Shown here piece after piece: positions 9,248 to 18,768 of a stretch of 64,000 nt of DNA. The notes under the pieces were generated by a model. That model had not been told where the DNA came from and searched no databases. It saw nothing but the letters and a program-made list of their open reading frames with translations. How positions within the stretch are numbered: the stretch's first letter is position 1; the number at the start of each line of letters is the position of its first letter. The stretch comes from Prochlorococcus sp. scB245a_520K10 (GTDB lineage Bacteria > Cyanobacteriota > Cyanobacteriia > PCC-6307 > Cyanobiaceae), in NCBI GenBank assembly GCA_000634515.1, contig JFNU01000202.1, positions 310,001-374,000 of the forward strand, read 5' to 3'. The translations under genes and the position numbers were made by a program.

Positions 9248-10270
9248 ATGACTTTGCGTGTTGCAATTAACGGGTTTGGCAGAATTGGTCGAAACTTTAT
9301 GCGTTGTTGGCTTAGTAGAGGTGCTTACACCAATATTGAAGTAGTTGGTATTAACGTAACTTCAGATCCAAAGACCAATGCTCATCTATTAAAATACGAT
9401 TCAGTCCTTGGTCAACTTGATGGTGTTGATATTAAATATACTGATGATACTTTTGTTATTAATAACAAAACAATTAAGTGTTTCTCTGATAGAAATCCAA
9501 TGAATCTCCCCTGGAAAGATTGGGGTGTAGATTTAGTTATTGAATCAACTGGAGTTTTTAATACAGATGTTGGAGCAAGCAAGCACTTAGAGGTAGGAGC
9601 AAAAAAAGTAATCTTAACTGCTCCGGGTAAAGGTGCTGGTGTTGGTACTTACGTAGTTGGAGTTAATGCGGATACATATAATCATAAAGATTATGATATT
9701 TTGAGTAATGCTAGTTGTACTACTAACTGCTTAGCTCCGGTGGTTAAAGTTTTAGACCAAACTTTTGGAATCAATAAAGGCTTAATGACTACAATTCATA
9801 GTTATACTGGTGATCAAAGAATTCTAGATAATAGTCATAGAGATTTAAGAAGGGCTAGAGCAGCTGCTACAAATATAGTTCCAACCTCTACAGGTGCTGC
9901 TAAAGCTGTAGCACTCGTTTACCCAGAAATGAAAGGTAAATTAACAGGAATTGCAATGAGAGTTCCTACACCTAATGTTTCAGCTGTGGACTTCGTTTTT
10001 GAATCTTCTAAAAATGTTACAAGCGATGAAGTAAATAATGCTCTTAAAGAAGCTTCTTTAGGTTCAATGAAGGGAATTATTAAGTATGGTGATGAACCAT
10101 TAGTGTCCAGCGATTATGCAGGGACTAATGAATCTTCTATTGTAGATAGTGATCTTACTATGTGTATCGGAGATAACCTTGTTAAGGTCCTTGCATGGTA
10201 CGACAATGAGTGGGGATATAGTCAAAGAGTTGTAGATTTAGCAGAGATTGTTGCTAAAAATTGGGAATAA
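9248..10270 (+). CDS. gap2: Glyceraldehyde-3-phosphate dehydrogenase, Calvin-cycle type
   Basis: Interconverts 1,3-bisphosphoglycerate and glyceraldehyde-3-phosphate. The nucleotide-binding start is [13 protein letters not shown]. Catalytic C157 lies in [10 protein letters not shown], with partner H184 in [10 protein letters not shown]. Position 40-41 (SDP rather than an Asp that would exclude NADP) and overall likeness fit the dual NAD(P) Gap2 used for photosynthetic CO2 fixation in cyanobacteria. That assignment is from family knowledge. At 340 aa it is full length. The stop is directly followed by the thiL stop on the other strand. Confidence 0.95.
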   Translation: MTLRVAINGFGRIGRNFMRCWLSRGAYTNIEVVGINVTSDPKTNAHLLKYDSVLGQLDGVDIKYTDDTFVINNKTIKCFSDRNPMNLPWKDWGVDLVIESTGVFNTDVGASKHLEVGAKKVILTAPGKGAGVGTYVVGVNADTYNHKDYDILSNASCTTNCLAPVVKVLDQTFGINKGLMTTIHSYTGDQRILDNSHRDLRRARAAATNIVPTSTGAAKAVALVYPEMKGKLTGIAMRVPTPNVSAVDFVFESSKNVTSDEVNNALKEASLGSMKGIIKYGDEPLVSSDYAGTNESSIVDSDLTMCIGDNLVKVLAWYDNEWGYSQRVVDLAEIVAKNWE

Positions 10271-11257
10271 TTAAAAGTGTTTGAAAGGTGTATTTTTTAA
10301 TAATTTATTGTTCTCTTTATTTTTAAATTCTATTGAAGGATCACCTTTGATAAAAAAACCAATCTCGGTAACATTTCTATCTAATTTAGAAAATTTCCTA
10401 GCCCATTTTTTAGGCAATGAAAAAACTAGTTTGTAGTCTTCACCTCCAAAAAAATAATACTCATCCCATTTATCTCCTTTTGGCCAATCCTTATCTTTAG
10501 GTATTTTTTCGTAATTCATTATTGCTTTGCAGTTGCTTGCAATTGCTAAATCTTGTACGGCTTGAAATAGACCATCACTGCTATCAGTACAACCTATTCT
10601 CGTTATTTTTTTATTGGAGCGAGTTTTAAGGAGATTTATTAGAAAATGTGGGTAAATTTTAGGGCGACTGAAATGTTCGATTGACTTTTTGATTAATCTT
10701 TTATTGAGTGGAATATCATTATCAAAATTATTTTTATTTAGTATCATAAATCCTAGTTTGCTAAGACCATGAATTCCTGTGGTTAAGATGATTTCACCTG
10801 GGCTACATGCGTTTCTTGATAGTTTAAGTTCCCCTTGAATTCCAAGTGCTGTAATTGATATGGTTTTTTGATTTCCTTTTGAGCAATCTCCTCCAAGAAT
10901 TATTCCACCATATTTTTTTAAAGCCTTATTGATTCCTTTATATAATTCTTCAACCCAAACCCATTCGGTTTTTTCAGGTAAAATAAGACTTATTGTAATT
11001 CCTATAGTTTTTTTGCTACCACTGGATACTAAGTCAGAGATATTACTGACAACTGCTTTCCAACCAAGATCTTGAGGGCAAATAGTGATGTCATCGAAAT
11101 GAACATTTTCTACCAAAGAGTCATTGTTAATAAGTAAGTTTTCATTTTTAGTTTTGATTAAAGCGCAATCATCTGAAGTTTGATCTTTAGGCATAAATTT
11201 TCCAAGCCTATTTATTAATTCTTTTTCTCCAATATCTTCTAATAATTCTTTACGCAT
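10271..11257 (-). CDS. thiL: Thiamine-monophosphate kinase
   Basis: Phosphorylates thiamine monophosphate to the active diphosphate cofactor. PurM-like/AIR synthase fold: DDCALI and NNDSLVENVHF metal/ATP segments near the N-terminus, then GWKAVVSNISDLVSSG, GGDCSKGN and GCTDSSDGLFQAVQDLA. At 328 aa the length is typical. It overlaps the upstream cyclophilin gene by 8 bases, so both are likely cotranscribed. No TPP riboswitch is evident upstream of the pair. Confidence 0.94.
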   Translation of the reverse strand: MRKELLEDIGEKELINRLGKFMPKDQTSDDCALIKTKNENLLINNDSLVENVHFDDITICPQDLGWKAVVSNISDLVSSGSKKTIGITISLILPEKTEWVWVEELYKGINKALKKYGGIILGGDCSKGNQKTISITALGIQGELKLSRNACSPGEIILTTGIHGLSKLGFMILNKNNFDNDIPLNKRLIKKSIEHFSRPKIYPHFLINLLKTRSNKKITRIGCTDSSDGLFQAVQDLAIASNCKAIMNYEKIPKDKDWPKGDKWDEYYFFGGEDYKLVFSLPKKWARKFSKLDRNVTEIGFFIKGDPSIEFKNKENNKLLKNTPFKHF

Positions 11258-12341
11258 TTAATTTGAGGTTTTCAATCCCTTGTAAAATATCAATCGAGAT
11301 AATTGTGTCATCTTTGTTTAGCTCTTCTAAAACATCAAAACCATCCACAACATAGCCAAAAGCAGCATTCCTTCCATCTATTAAATTGCGACCTGCTGGA
11401 TTAAGTTCTGCTTCATATAAAAAGAAGAAAAATTGAGATGAACCATCATCAACTGCTGCATTTGAGTGGGACCAACCTAAAGTTCCAAGTGTTGCGAAAG
11501 GTAATGTTGGAGTCTCTGTGTAGAAGCCTAAATCTTCAAAAGTTTGGTTATAAAAAGTTTCTTTTTCATCAGGTATTCTTATTTCAAGAGGAACATGACG
11601 TTCTTCATTTGTTTCAGGATCTACGTAACCAATTGCTTCACCAATTGGATCACCTGTTTGCAGAACAAAAAATTCTTCTGCTCTATTTATGGGTAAATCT
11701 TTATAGAAATTTTTTGAGGATAAATCTATAAATGCTCCAGCTGTAAGTGGTGCATTAAATCCATCCACAATAGCTTTCATGTCTCCTTTAGAGGTCTTTA
11801 TATTTACTTTTGCTCTGCCTAATAGTCTTGGGAGATTGTCAAATTCCTCAGGGATAAGGTAAGGAAATTGTTTTGGCAGGAAATATTCTTCTAATCCACC
11901 TATTTTATCTAAAGCTTCTTTACGGGTCGTTACAAATGAGAACTTATCCTTTGATTTGGCATGATCTTGAAGATTATCAAAATTTTCTTTGAGTTCTAAA
12001 AATGTTATTTCGGCAATTTTCTTTTTATCCTTTGGTAATTCTTGAATAATTCGACTTTGGTATTTTTTTAGTAAAGATTGACATTTTGTAACAGTTTTGG
12101 TTAAGGCGGGCCATCTTCCTCCTCTTACAAGGTCACTTGTCTCTTCCAATTTGTGTTGAATTTCTTGCAATTCAACTTGCTTGATAGGGAGCGCGTTTCT
12201 GAGGATTGCATTAGGGTCTTTTACCGCATTACCAGTAGGTAAATCGGCTAGTACTTGAGTGGGTTTGAATAGAAAAACTTGTAAAATTATGATTGATAGA
12301 ATTAAAAAAAGTTTGTTCTGATTTGATAAGAATTTTTGCAT
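11250..12341 (-). CDS. Lumenal cyclophilin-type peptidyl-prolyl isomerase (TLP40/CYP38-like)
   Basis: Residues 1-32 form a signal peptide: basic start, hydrophobic LFLILSIIILQVFLF, cleavage probably after VLA. This indicates export to the thylakoid lumen or periplasm. Residues 33-150 are helical, and the start of this region (NAILRNALPI) is typical of plant TLP40/CYP38, which help photosystem II assembly. The C-terminal cyclophilin domain (about 180-355) includes GDPIGEAIGY, SQFFFFLYE and GRNAAFGYVVDGFDVLE. It shows loose conservation of the catalytic pocket, so isomerase activity is uncertain. It overlaps thiL by 8 bases and is divergent from efp by 43 bp. Confidence 0.9.
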   Translation of the reverse strand: MQKFLSNQNKLFLILSIIILQVFLFKPTQVLADLPTGNAVKDPNAILRNALPIKQVELQEIQHKLEETSDLVRGGRWPALTKTVTKCQSLLKKYQSRIIQELPKDKKKIAEITFLELKENFDNLQDHAKSKDKFSFVTTRKEALDKIGGLEEYFLPKQFPYLIPEEFDNLPRLLGRAKVNIKTSKGDMKAIVDGFNAPLTAGAFIDLSSKNFYKDLPINRAEEFFVLQTGDPIGEAIGYVDPETNEERHVPLEIRIPDEKETFYNQTFEDLGFYTETPTLPFATLGTLGWSHSNAAVDDGSSQFFFFLYEAELNPAGRNLIDGRNAAFGYVVDGFDVLEELNKDDTIISIDILQGIENLKLNA

Positions 12342-12384
12342 AGCACTCTTGTAGGTTTATGATCCTTGGGGATGTAATACAGGA

Positions 12385-12945
12385 ATGATTTCCAGTAACG
12401 ATTTTCGCACAGGTACCACCATCGAATTGGATGGACAAGTTTGGCGTGTTGTAGAATTTCTACATGTCAAGCCTGGTAAGGGTTCTGCTTTTGTGCGAAC
12501 AAAATTAAAATCAGTTCAAAGCGGCAACGTGGTTGAAAAAACTTTTCGAGCCGGAGAATCAGTACAGCAGGCTATCCTTGAGAAGTCTAACCTGCAGCAT
12601 ACTTATGTGGAGTCTGGTGATTATGTTTTTATGGATATGACAAGTTTTGAAGAGACAAGACTTTCCTCTGAACAAATCGGTAAAGGAGCAAAGTATTTGA
12701 AAGAAGGAATGGAGGTAAATGTAATTTTCCATAATGATAAAGTTTTAGAAGTTGAACTACCAATATCTATTACTTTGAAAGTAACTGAGACTGACCCTGG
12801 AGTTAAAGGTGACACCGCTAGTGGGGGTACTAAACCAGCTATTCTAGAAACAGGTGCTCAAGTTATGGTTCCTTTATTTATTTCTGTAGGAGAAATGATT
12901 AAGGTTGATACTCGTAACGATAGTTATCTTGGACGTGAAAATTAA
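12385..12945 (+). CDS. efp: Elongation factor P
   Basis: Relieves ribosome stalling at polyproline. Three OB-like domains in 186 aa; the tip loop KPGKGSAF carries K32, the position modified in E. coli EF-P. The C-terminal signature is present: [20 protein letters not shown]. It shares the TAATG overlap with accB, an arrangement I recall as common in cyanobacteria. Identification is secure. Confidence 0.97.
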   Translation: MISSNDFRTGTTIELDGQVWRVVEFLHVKPGKGSAFVRTKLKSVQSGNVVEKTFRAGESVQQAILEKSNLQHTYVESGDYVFMDMTSFEETRLSSEQIGKGAKYLKEGMEVNVIFHNDKVLEVELPISITLKVTETDPGVKGDTASGGTKPAILETGAQVMVPLFISVGEMIKVDTRNDSYLGREN

Positions 12946-13451
12946 TGGCTATGAAATTAGATCATGAAGACTTAAATCGCTTAATAGAGAAAATCTCTAC
13001 AAGCGATATTCAAGAATTCTTACTTGAGGGAGAAGATTTTAAACTCGAAATAAAACGTAATTTATTTGATCAGAACCAAGGTACTAAAAATTTAGTTTCC
13101 AATGGCTCATATGAAAGTCAAACAATTACTAATCAAAAACCCATCAACGATAATGTCTCAATAGCTAATGAGCCTGAGAAGCCACAGGTAGCCCCTCCTG
13201 GGCGCTCAGATCTTACTGAAATTACTTCTCCTATGGTTGGAACCTTTTATAGGGCTGCAGCGCCTGGGGAGGAGCCATTTGTCGAAGTAGGAAATAATAT
13301 TAAGGTCGGTCAAACTATTTGTATTTTGGAAGCTATGAAGTTAATGAATGAAATTGAATCTGAATTTAATGCTGAAATAGTTGAGATTCTTGTTGAAAAC
13401 GGAACGCCAGTTGAATTTGGTCAAGTTTTAATGCGTGTTAAGCAGTCTTGA
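12945..13451 (+). CDS. accB: Biotin carboxyl carrier protein of acetyl-CoA carboxylase
   Basis: Carries the biotin that AccC carboxylates for malonyl-CoA synthesis. The N-terminal part (1-35) is the docking region. A Pro/Asn-rich linker (about 60-90) follows, then the biotinyl domain with EAMKLMNEIE, so biotin is on K132. At 168 aa it is full length. It overlaps efp by one base upstream and the convergent pdxA by 24 bases downstream. Its partner accC lies within this window at 50807. Confidence 0.97.
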   Translation: MAMKLDHEDLNRLIEKISTSDIQEFLLEGEDFKLEIKRNLFDQNQGTKNLVSNGSYESQTITNQKPINDNVSIANEPEKPQVAPPGRSDLTEITSPMVGTFYRAAAPGEEPFVEVGNNIKVGQTICILEAMKLMNEIESEFNAEIVEILVENGTPVEFGQVLMRVKQS

Positions 13452-14462
13452 ATTTTTATTCATTTCTATAGCAGCTTTTATAGCCTCAATCATGCTTTGG
13501 CATTGAGCTATTCCTTGTCCAGCAATATCAAAACCCGTTCCATGATCTGGAGATGTTCTTATAAAAGGCAACCCTATTGTTGTATTTACTGAGTAATTAA
13601 GGGCTATAACTTTCATTGGTATTAGACCCTGATCATGATACATAGCAAGAATGCCGTCATGTCTTTCAGCATTTTTGTTTAGCCAAGCTTTTGCCGAAGA
13701 ATTCCAGCAACTATCTGGTGACAAAGGGCCAAATAATTGAATATCTCTATTTTTCTTATTCCAAGCAATCAATGCACTATTGAGCCAATCTTTTTCTTCA
13801 TTACCCAAAATCCCTTCTTCGCCAGCATGAGGGTTTAATCCAGCAACTTTTAAAATAGGTTTATCAACATAGGTATTACAAAAATTTTTGAAAAGATCTA
13901 ATTTAGAGTGAATTAATTTAGGAGTCAATTTCTTGGGCACCTCACTAAGAGCTATGTGGGTTGTTGCCAGTAATGTATTGAATCTCCAGCCTGTAATTGG
14001 TGATTTTGCTGTGAATAACATTCCAAAATTTTTTACTCCACATGATTTTGCTAATACTTCAGTTTGACCAGTGAAATGATGACCTGCTAGTGACCATGAT
14101 TTTTTGCAAATTGGTCCAGTTACTAATGAGGAATTAGGATATTGTTTTACGATTTCAATTGCTTTCTTTAAGTAAAAAAAACTTGAATTTCCATAACTTG
14201 ATTTAGATTCATTACTAGATGAAGATATTTCGAGATCATGAATCTTGAGATTTTTAGGATTTGCAAGATTTTCTATTCCTAAAGATCTTAGTTGTTCATA
14301 TGTTTTTTGAAGATTTTTTTTGGAACCAACTAATATAAAATCAACATTTTCTGGTATCTCATTTGAACAAAGAGCTTTTAAAGTTATTTCAGGTCCAATG
14401 CCAGACTCATCTCCTACACTTAGTACTATTTTTAATTTATTATTCGTATCTTGAAAATTCAT
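13428..14462 (-). CDS. pdxA: 4-hydroxythreonine-4-phosphate dehydrogenase
   Basis: Oxidises 4-phosphohydroxythreonine in pyridoxal-phosphate synthesis. Conserved segments: GDESGIGPEITLKAL, VTGPICKKSW, GHHFTGQTEVLA, LNPHAGEEGILG, GPLSPDSCW, MYHDQGLIPMK and TSPDHGTGFDIAGQG. They supply the metal-binding histidines. At 344 aa it is normal. It lies 13 bp downstream of the epimerase-like gene on the same strand, so probably shares its transcript. Confidence 0.96.
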   Translation of the reverse strand: MNFQDTNNKLKIVLSVGDESGIGPEITLKALCSNEIPENVDFILVGSKKNLQKTYEQLRSLGIENLANPKNLKIHDLEISSSSNESKSSYGNSSFFYLKKAIEIVKQYPNSSLVTGPICKKSWSLAGHHFTGQTEVLAKSCGVKNFGMLFTAKSPITGWRFNTLLATTHIALSEVPKKLTPKLIHSKLDLFKNFCNTYVDKPILKVAGLNPHAGEEGILGNEEKDWLNSALIAWNKKNRDIQLFGPLSPDSCWNSSAKAWLNKNAERHDGILAMYHDQGLIPMKVIALNYSVNTTIGLPFIRTSPDHGTGFDIAGQGIAQCQSMIEAIKAAIEMNKNSRLLNTH

Positions 14463-14475
14463 AAATTTTTTTAAT

Positions 14476-15360
14476 TTATTTTTTAAAATTTAAGTAGCAA
14501 TTTTTTAAGCCTATTTTATAGTTTTTATAAATTAGTTTATATCCAAGTGTTTCGCATAAAAGTTTATTAGAAATTCTTCTATTTTCCATCCAAAAAGATT
14601 GAGCGATAGGCGATAATTCCTCTTTTGCTTCTTCAAATAATATTGGCTTTGGCATTTTTAAATCAAGCAAACTATAGCAATATTGAATAACTTCTATTTG
14701 AGAACAGGGTTCATTATCTGCAATGTTAATAATCTGGTGAAACTTTAAAGAATCTTTATTTCTTAATAGAAAGATAATTGCATTTGTGATATCAGCAACA
14801 TGAATTCTCGAAAAAACCTGATTTTTTTTGGAAATAACGCGAATTTTTTTGTTTTTTATTGCTTCAAAGGTGGATCTCCCAGGCCCATAAATACCTGGTA
14901 ACCTGAAAATTTGTACAGGTAAACCCGATTTAATCCATTCTTTTTCGCAATTTAATCTCCTATGACTTCTATTTTGAAAAGGGTTGGGCGGGTCAAGCTC
15001 AGAAACCCAATCACCTTTCGTGTCCCCATATACTCCTGTGGTAGATAAATAACCAGCCCATTCAAGTGATAAACTTCTTAGCTTATTTTTAAGACTTCTT
15101 AGTACTGGATCGTTTCCATTTTTGTCGGGAGGTATGCAACTAAGAACATGTGTGACTCCATCAAAAATTTTTTCATTAGGAACTATTCTATTTTCACTGT
15201 TGAAAACAAAACTATTTGGATCTTTGTTTTCAGATCTCGAACTTGTTAAAGCAGTACAACCTAATTTTCTTATAGTTTTTGCAAAGAAACTACCGCTAAA
15301 ACCACTCCCCAAGATTAAAAATTTTTTTTTAGTGTTTAGTGAACTTGCAGAACTTTTCAT
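14476..15360 (-). CDS. NAD-dependent epimerase/dehydratase-like protein (SDR, YeeZ-type)
   Basis: A Rossmann-fold protein of 294 aa. The NAD(P) loop is GSGFSGS (residues 18-24). A Ser-Thr-Thr-x-Val-Tyr segment (STTGVYGDTKGDW) resembles the SDR active site, but the classic YxxxK is not complete. RLPGIYGPGRS is typical of extended SDR sugar epimerases. The substrate is unknown; YeeZ-type proteins are widespread in cyanobacteria and uncharacterised. It is upstream of pdxA with a 13-bp gap. Confidence 0.8.
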   Translation of the reverse strand: MKSSASSLNTKKKFLILGSGFSGSFFAKTIRKLGCTALTSSRSENKDPNSFVFNSENRIVPNEKIFDGVTHVLSCIPPDKNGNDPVLRSLKNKLRSLSLEWAGYLSTTGVYGDTKGDWVSELDPPNPFQNRSHRRLNCEKEWIKSGLPVQIFRLPGIYGPGRSTFEAIKNKKIRVISKKNQVFSRIHVADITNAIIFLLRNKDSLKFHQIINIADNEPCSQIEVIQYCYSLLDLKMPKPILFEEAKEELSPIAQSFWMENRRISNKLLCETLGYKLIYKNYKIGLKNCYLNFKK

Positions 15361-15395
15361 GCGATGCTAGAGTAGTACATATGTATTATTTCATG

Positions 15396-15623
15396 ATGAA
15401 GACAACTGTTAAACCTATTTTAAAATCAAAAACTTATTGCATTAGCAAAAGTTATACTCGATTAACAGAAAAAGAAATCAGTTTAGTTAGTTTTAAATTC
15501 TACCAAAAATTATTAATTCTTCTCATTTCATTTTCTACAATTTTAATATTCCCAGATTCGCCAAGAGAATTGGGAAATATTTGTGAGAGTTATAACTCCA
15601 GAAAAATATGTAATGTTTGGTAG
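15396..15623 (+). CDS. Small membrane-anchored hypothetical protein
   Basis: I do not recognise a named family. From the ATG at 15396 the protein is 75 aa; ATGs at 15381 and 15393 are alternatives. It has a basic N-terminal part, one hydrophobic segment (LLILLISFSTILIF, about residues 38-51) and a short tail with two cysteines ending KICNVW. The last bases abut the HNH gene on the opposite strand with no gap, as other real genes here do. That supports it being real. The function is unknown. Confidence 0.6.
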   Translation: MKTTVKPILKSKTYCISKSYTRLTEKEISLVSFKFYQKLLILLISFSTILIFPDSPRELGNICESYNSRKICNVW

Positions 15624-16025
15624 TTAGGCTGCTTTGTATTTTGATTCATCTGTTTCGTAATTATTTTTACTTGCCTTAAAATTAGGATTAGCCCATTGCA
15701 ATAATCTTATAGCTAATCTTAAATCTCCTTCTAACCAGGCTCTTATAGCCATTGCTCTTCTTGGATCATAAAATTTTTGTCTTCTGTACCAGTACAAAGC
15801 ATTTGCATCTGATTTATCGCCATTACAAGAAAGACATGCTGGAACGCAATTTTCCGTGGTACTTAAGCCACCTTGGCTACGTGGTAAAACATGGTCAATA
15901 GATTCAGATGGTTTTCCGCAATATATACAACTTTTTCCCGTAAATCTATGAATTGACTTTCGCCACTGTCTTAATCTGAACTTAGGACATAAATCCTCTA
16001 AAAACACCGCATCATTGATATGCAT
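15624..16025 (-). CDS. HNH endonuclease-family protein
   Basis: A 133-aa protein with a zinc-type HNH core: C33 and C36 (CIYC), the ESIDHVLPRSQGG segment with D44-H45, then NC and C64/C67 (CLSCN) with N68. This is the stand-alone HNH protein present in most cyanobacteria. No intron, intein or phage context is visible, so a housekeeping DNA or RNA role is more likely than a homing one. The biological substrate is unknown. The C-terminal third (RRAMAIRAWLEGDLRLAIRLLQW) is family-specific. Confidence 0.85.
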   Translation of the reverse strand: MHINDAVFLEDLCPKFRLRQWRKSIHRFTGKSCIYCGKPSESIDHVLPRSQGGLSTTENCVPACLSCNGDKSDANALYWYRRQKFYDPRRAMAIRAWLEGDLRLAIRLLQWANPNFKASKNNYETDESKYKAA

Positions 16026-16189
16026 TCAGACTATTTAGTTAAATAAATAATGGCTTGAATATGTTAAAAGTCAATGTTTATTTATAGTGTTTTACTTAAA
16101 ATTTGATTGTAAAATTTAATTTAGTGTATATAGATACAAAATAAAATTTATTACAAAACAATTAAAAATTGAAAAATTCAAAGGTTTAA

Positions 16190-16642
16190 TTAATAGCTAT
16201 ATCGATCAATGGTTTCATCTGTAAAAACTTCATTAGTTTCTTCTAATTCTTTTTCTAATCTTTTTCTTTTATTTTCTCTATCTTTTGCTTCTTTTTCTTT
16301 TCTTTTTTCTTCTTTTTGTAAATCTCTTTCAAGTTTCCTATTTGGATGAAGATTATCTAAATATTCAACACAATACCTAAATTTTTCATTTTCTCTGATA
16401 ACCGTTTCAGTAATTTGTGATGCAGCTTGTTTAGGTGAGACTTTGAAAATTCCTCCCTTTTGTTTTTTTATGTAGGTATATGCTGCCTCCCAACTGCTTT
16501 CATGATCGTTTCCGCCATCTCTCATGGTACAAAATATTTCTGCTCCAAACGAACTTGCATTTACTTTTGAATTCGTAAGAAATAAGGGAGTAAAAATTCC
16601 TACAGATATTAATATTAGTTTTTTCTGCTTAAATTTTTGCAT
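16190..16642 (-). CDS. Secreted or lumenal Lys/Glu-rich hypothetical protein
   Basis: This 150-aa protein has an N-terminal signal peptide (KKLILISVGIFTPLFL, cleavage probably after NASS or VNA, about residue 29). A short conserved-looking part follows, with two cysteines (IFCTMRDGGNDHESSWEAA and FRYCVEYL). A highly charged Lys/Glu helix at about 105-135 closes it. It resembles a conserved picocyanobacterial family that I think is listed as DUF6554. The function is unknown. It sits between the AbrB-type membrane gene (56 bp upstream) and HNH (164 bp downstream); I see nothing in that 164-bp AT-rich spacer. Confidence 0.75.
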   Translation of the reverse strand: MQKFKQKKLILISVGIFTPLFLTNSKVNASSFGAEIFCTMRDGGNDHESSWEAAYTYIKKQKGGIFKVSPKQAASQITETVIRENEKFRYCVEYLDNLHPNRKLERDLQKEEKRKEKEAKDRENKRKRLEKELEETNEVFTDETIDRYSY

Positions 16643-16698
16643 TAAACTTTTTGTTCCTATTTAAAAATATCTTTTATGGAGAATATGTCTATAGAAGT

Positions 16699-17235
16699 TT
16701 AAGATTTTATCACTCCAAATAAGTTCAAACATTTAACAACTAGGGGAAGAATCAGAAGCACAGTGATCAACCTAACAGCATGCAGAGTTGCTACTGCAGC
16801 GCCTACTCCATATTCTGAACCGACAAGACTCATGCCGCTAATACCACCTGGTGCAGCACCTAGAATTGTTGTTATTACATCTATATTTAGTAATCTGCTT
16901 GTCCATAATCCAATCGCTAATCCTGTAATTACTAAAGTAAAAGTTATTAGGATAGCTGGTCTCCATAAGCTTTGTAGGTCAACTAATGAGTCTTTAGTTA
17001 AAGATGTGCCAATAACTGTCCCAATCCCAATCTCTAATATTGTTCTTGTCCCAATTGGCCAATCTGCTATATCCACTTTGCCACTGACACTAAGGATACT
17101 TGAACCTATTAAAGCGCCAGCAAGAGGAGCTGCGGGTATACCTGTTTTTAGAGCCAAAGCCCCAAAAATTCCGCCTGCAATTAGATAATAGATGAGATTT
17201 ATGTTTGGCATAAATTGTATGAGATGTTTGGACAT
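16699..17235 (-). CDS. AbrB-family membrane protein (AmoA/AbrB_dup type)
   Basis: A hydrophobic 178-aa protein with about five transmembrane stretches. It has small-residue-rich turns such as GIPAAPLAGALIGSS and GAAPGGISGMSLVGSEYG, diagnostic of the membrane AbrB duplication family. Databases often mislabel these proteins as ammonia monooxygenase or AbrB regulators; there is no DNA-binding domain here. One repeat unit is present, the usual size in cyanobacteria, so a dimer would be needed for a full transporter-like fold. The substrate is unknown. Confidence 0.8.
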   Translation of the reverse strand: MSKHLIQFMPNINLIYYLIAGGIFGALALKTGIPAAPLAGALIGSSILSVSGKVDIADWPIGTRTILEIGIGTVIGTSLTKDSLVDLQSLWRPAILITFTLVITGLAIGLWTSRLLNIDVITTILGAAPGGISGMSLVGSEYGVGAAVATLHAVRLITVLLILPLVVKCLNLFGVIKS

Positions 17236-17345
17236 AATATTAGAAAGATTTTTTTTTGCTTGGGTTTATAGTCAAATTATATTTTTGTTTTTCTCTCATA
17301 ATGTCCCCATTTGTTGGCATAATATTAAACAAAGCATGAATTTTT

Positions 17346-17543
17346 ATGTCTTCTCAAATTTCATACAAATCTAATAAAAACCCTATAAAGAAAAAGTTAT
17401 CCTTTTTTGAGGGTGGTCATCAGCTTGAAAAATTAGAGTTTGCTCTAGCAATTGCTCAAACTAAGGGAGATGAAAAAAAATCAATTACTCTCAGAAAAAA
17501 GATCGTTGAATTAGGTGGAAATGTTGAAGAGCCAGGGACTTAA
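17346..17543 (+). CDS. Small hypothetical protein
   Basis: A 65-aa soluble, basic protein with a helix such as LEKLEFALAIAQTKGDEKKSITLRKKIVELGG. I do not recognise a named family. Its 3' end stops one base before the convergent aminotransferase gene, the same spacing as neighbouring real genes. The composition is ordinary for this genome. It starts at ATG 17346; no good ribosome-binding site is visible, common here. Confidence 0.65.
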   Translation: MSSQISYKSNKNPIKKKLSFFEGGHQLEKLEFALAIAQTKGDEKKSITLRKKIVELGGNVEEPGT

Positions 17544-17544
17544 A

Positions 17545-18708
17545 TTAATTTGATTCAAGATATTTAGATGCAATTACTAATGCTTCCCCAGCTTTTTGAG
17601 CATTTATTTTTCCTAAATCAAGAAGTGTATTACTAATAGCAGAAATTACTGTAATTATATCTCTGTCATTTACATAACCTAAGTGGCCGACTCTAAATAT
17701 TTTTCCTTTTAAATGATCTTGACCGCCAGCAAGTAAAATATCAAACTTATTTTTTATAGTTTTTCTGAATTCTTCAGCATCAATTTCTCCAGTCTCTATT
17801 GCCGTAATTGAAGGGCTTAAATATTTTTCATCAGCAAACAATTTTAGATCTAAAGCTTTTGCAGCATTGCTCATCGCTAATTTATGTTTTTTATGTCTAA
17901 GGAAAATATTCTCTAATCCTTCTTCTCGCATCATTTTTAAAGATTCATCTAAAGCAAAAACCAAATTTACTGCAGGAGTATATGGGTTACTGTTACTCAA
18001 AAGACTTTTTTTGTAGGATTTTAAATTTAAATAAAATTTTGGTAAATTAGACTTTTCTGTAGCTTCCCATGCTTTTTGACTCATCGATATAAAGCTGAGT
18101 CCCGGAGGTATCATATATCCTTTTTGTGATCCTGAAGCAACGATATCTAATTGCCATTCATCTACCGGTACATTACAAGCTCCAAGACTTGTGACGCAGT
18201 CAACAATTGACAATGCTGTTTTATGTTCACGTATATATGAACTTATAGATTTGAGATCATTTATTGTACCTGTTGAGGTTTCAGAATGAGTCAAAATTAC
18301 TGCCTTTATTTCTTTTTTTTGATCCTCTTCTAATATTTTTTTGAATTCTTCTGGATTAAGAGCAGTCCCCCATTTGGAGTCAATTTTTATGACTTCTAAC
18401 CCAAATTCTTTAGCAACTTTTACCCATCTTTCACCAAATTTTCCATTCTCTCCACAGATAACTTTATCACCTTTACTTAAAGTATTTATTATTCCAGCTT
18501 CCATTGCGGCAGTTCCACTACCAGTAATTGTTAGAACATCATTTTGAGTTTGATGAAGCCATTGTAAATTTTTAGTAGTACTTTCTACGAGATCTTGGAA
18601 TTCTTTGCTGCGATGTCCTATTGGATGCTTACTTAATGCTTGTAAAACTTTTTCTGGAACTGGTGTCGGTCCAGGAATCATCAATGATAATTTTTGTTGT
18701 ATGGCCAC
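17545..18708 (-). CDS. Class V aminotransferase (alanine/serine-glyoxylate type)
   Basis: PLP enzyme of the aspartate-aminotransferase superfamily. The start MIPGPTPVPEKV and GHRSKEF are typical of alanine-glyoxylate and serine-glyoxylate aminotransferases, including the old soluble-hydrogenase small-subunit misnomer. The PLP lysine is K196 in SGSQKGYMIPPG, and D170 in the VDCVTSLGA segment binds the ring. The end motif FRVGHLGYVNDRD is conserved. Transamination of glyoxylate in photorespiration is the likely role, inferred from family. Length is 387 aa. It is divergent from cbiD by 60 bp. Confidence 0.88.
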   Translation of the reverse strand: MAIQQKLSLMIPGPTPVPEKVLQALSKHPIGHRSKEFQDLVESTTKNLQWLHQTQNDVLTITGSGTAAMEAGIINTLSKGDKVICGENGKFGERWVKVAKEFGLEVIKIDSKWGTALNPEEFKKILEEDQKKEIKAVILTHSETSTGTINDLKSISSYIREHKTALSIVDCVTSLGACNVPVDEWQLDIVASGSQKGYMIPPGLSFISMSQKAWEATEKSNLPKFYLNLKSYKKSLLSNSNPYTPAVNLVFALDESLKMMREEGLENIFLRHKKHKLAMSNAAKALDLKLFADEKYLSPSITAIETGEIDAEEFRKTIKNKFDILLAGGQDHLKGKIFRVGHLGYVNDRDIITVISAISNTLLDLGKINAQKAGEALVIASKYLESN

Positions 18709-18768
18709 TTTTTGTTAAATAGGTCATTCTTAGATTAGTTCTCATTATATATTTTTCAATTACTTGAT

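Noticed and set aside
16763..17188. 141-aa frame antisense to the AbrB-type gene
   Set aside because: Shadow of the membrane protein; no own motif or spacing.
16699..17235. AbrB transcription factor or ammonia monooxygenase
   Set aside because: The protein is a multi-pass membrane protein without a DNA-binding domain or copper site.
17192..17374. 60-aa frame in the AbrB/17346 spacer
   Set aside because: AT-rich translation with no support; it overlaps two better genes.
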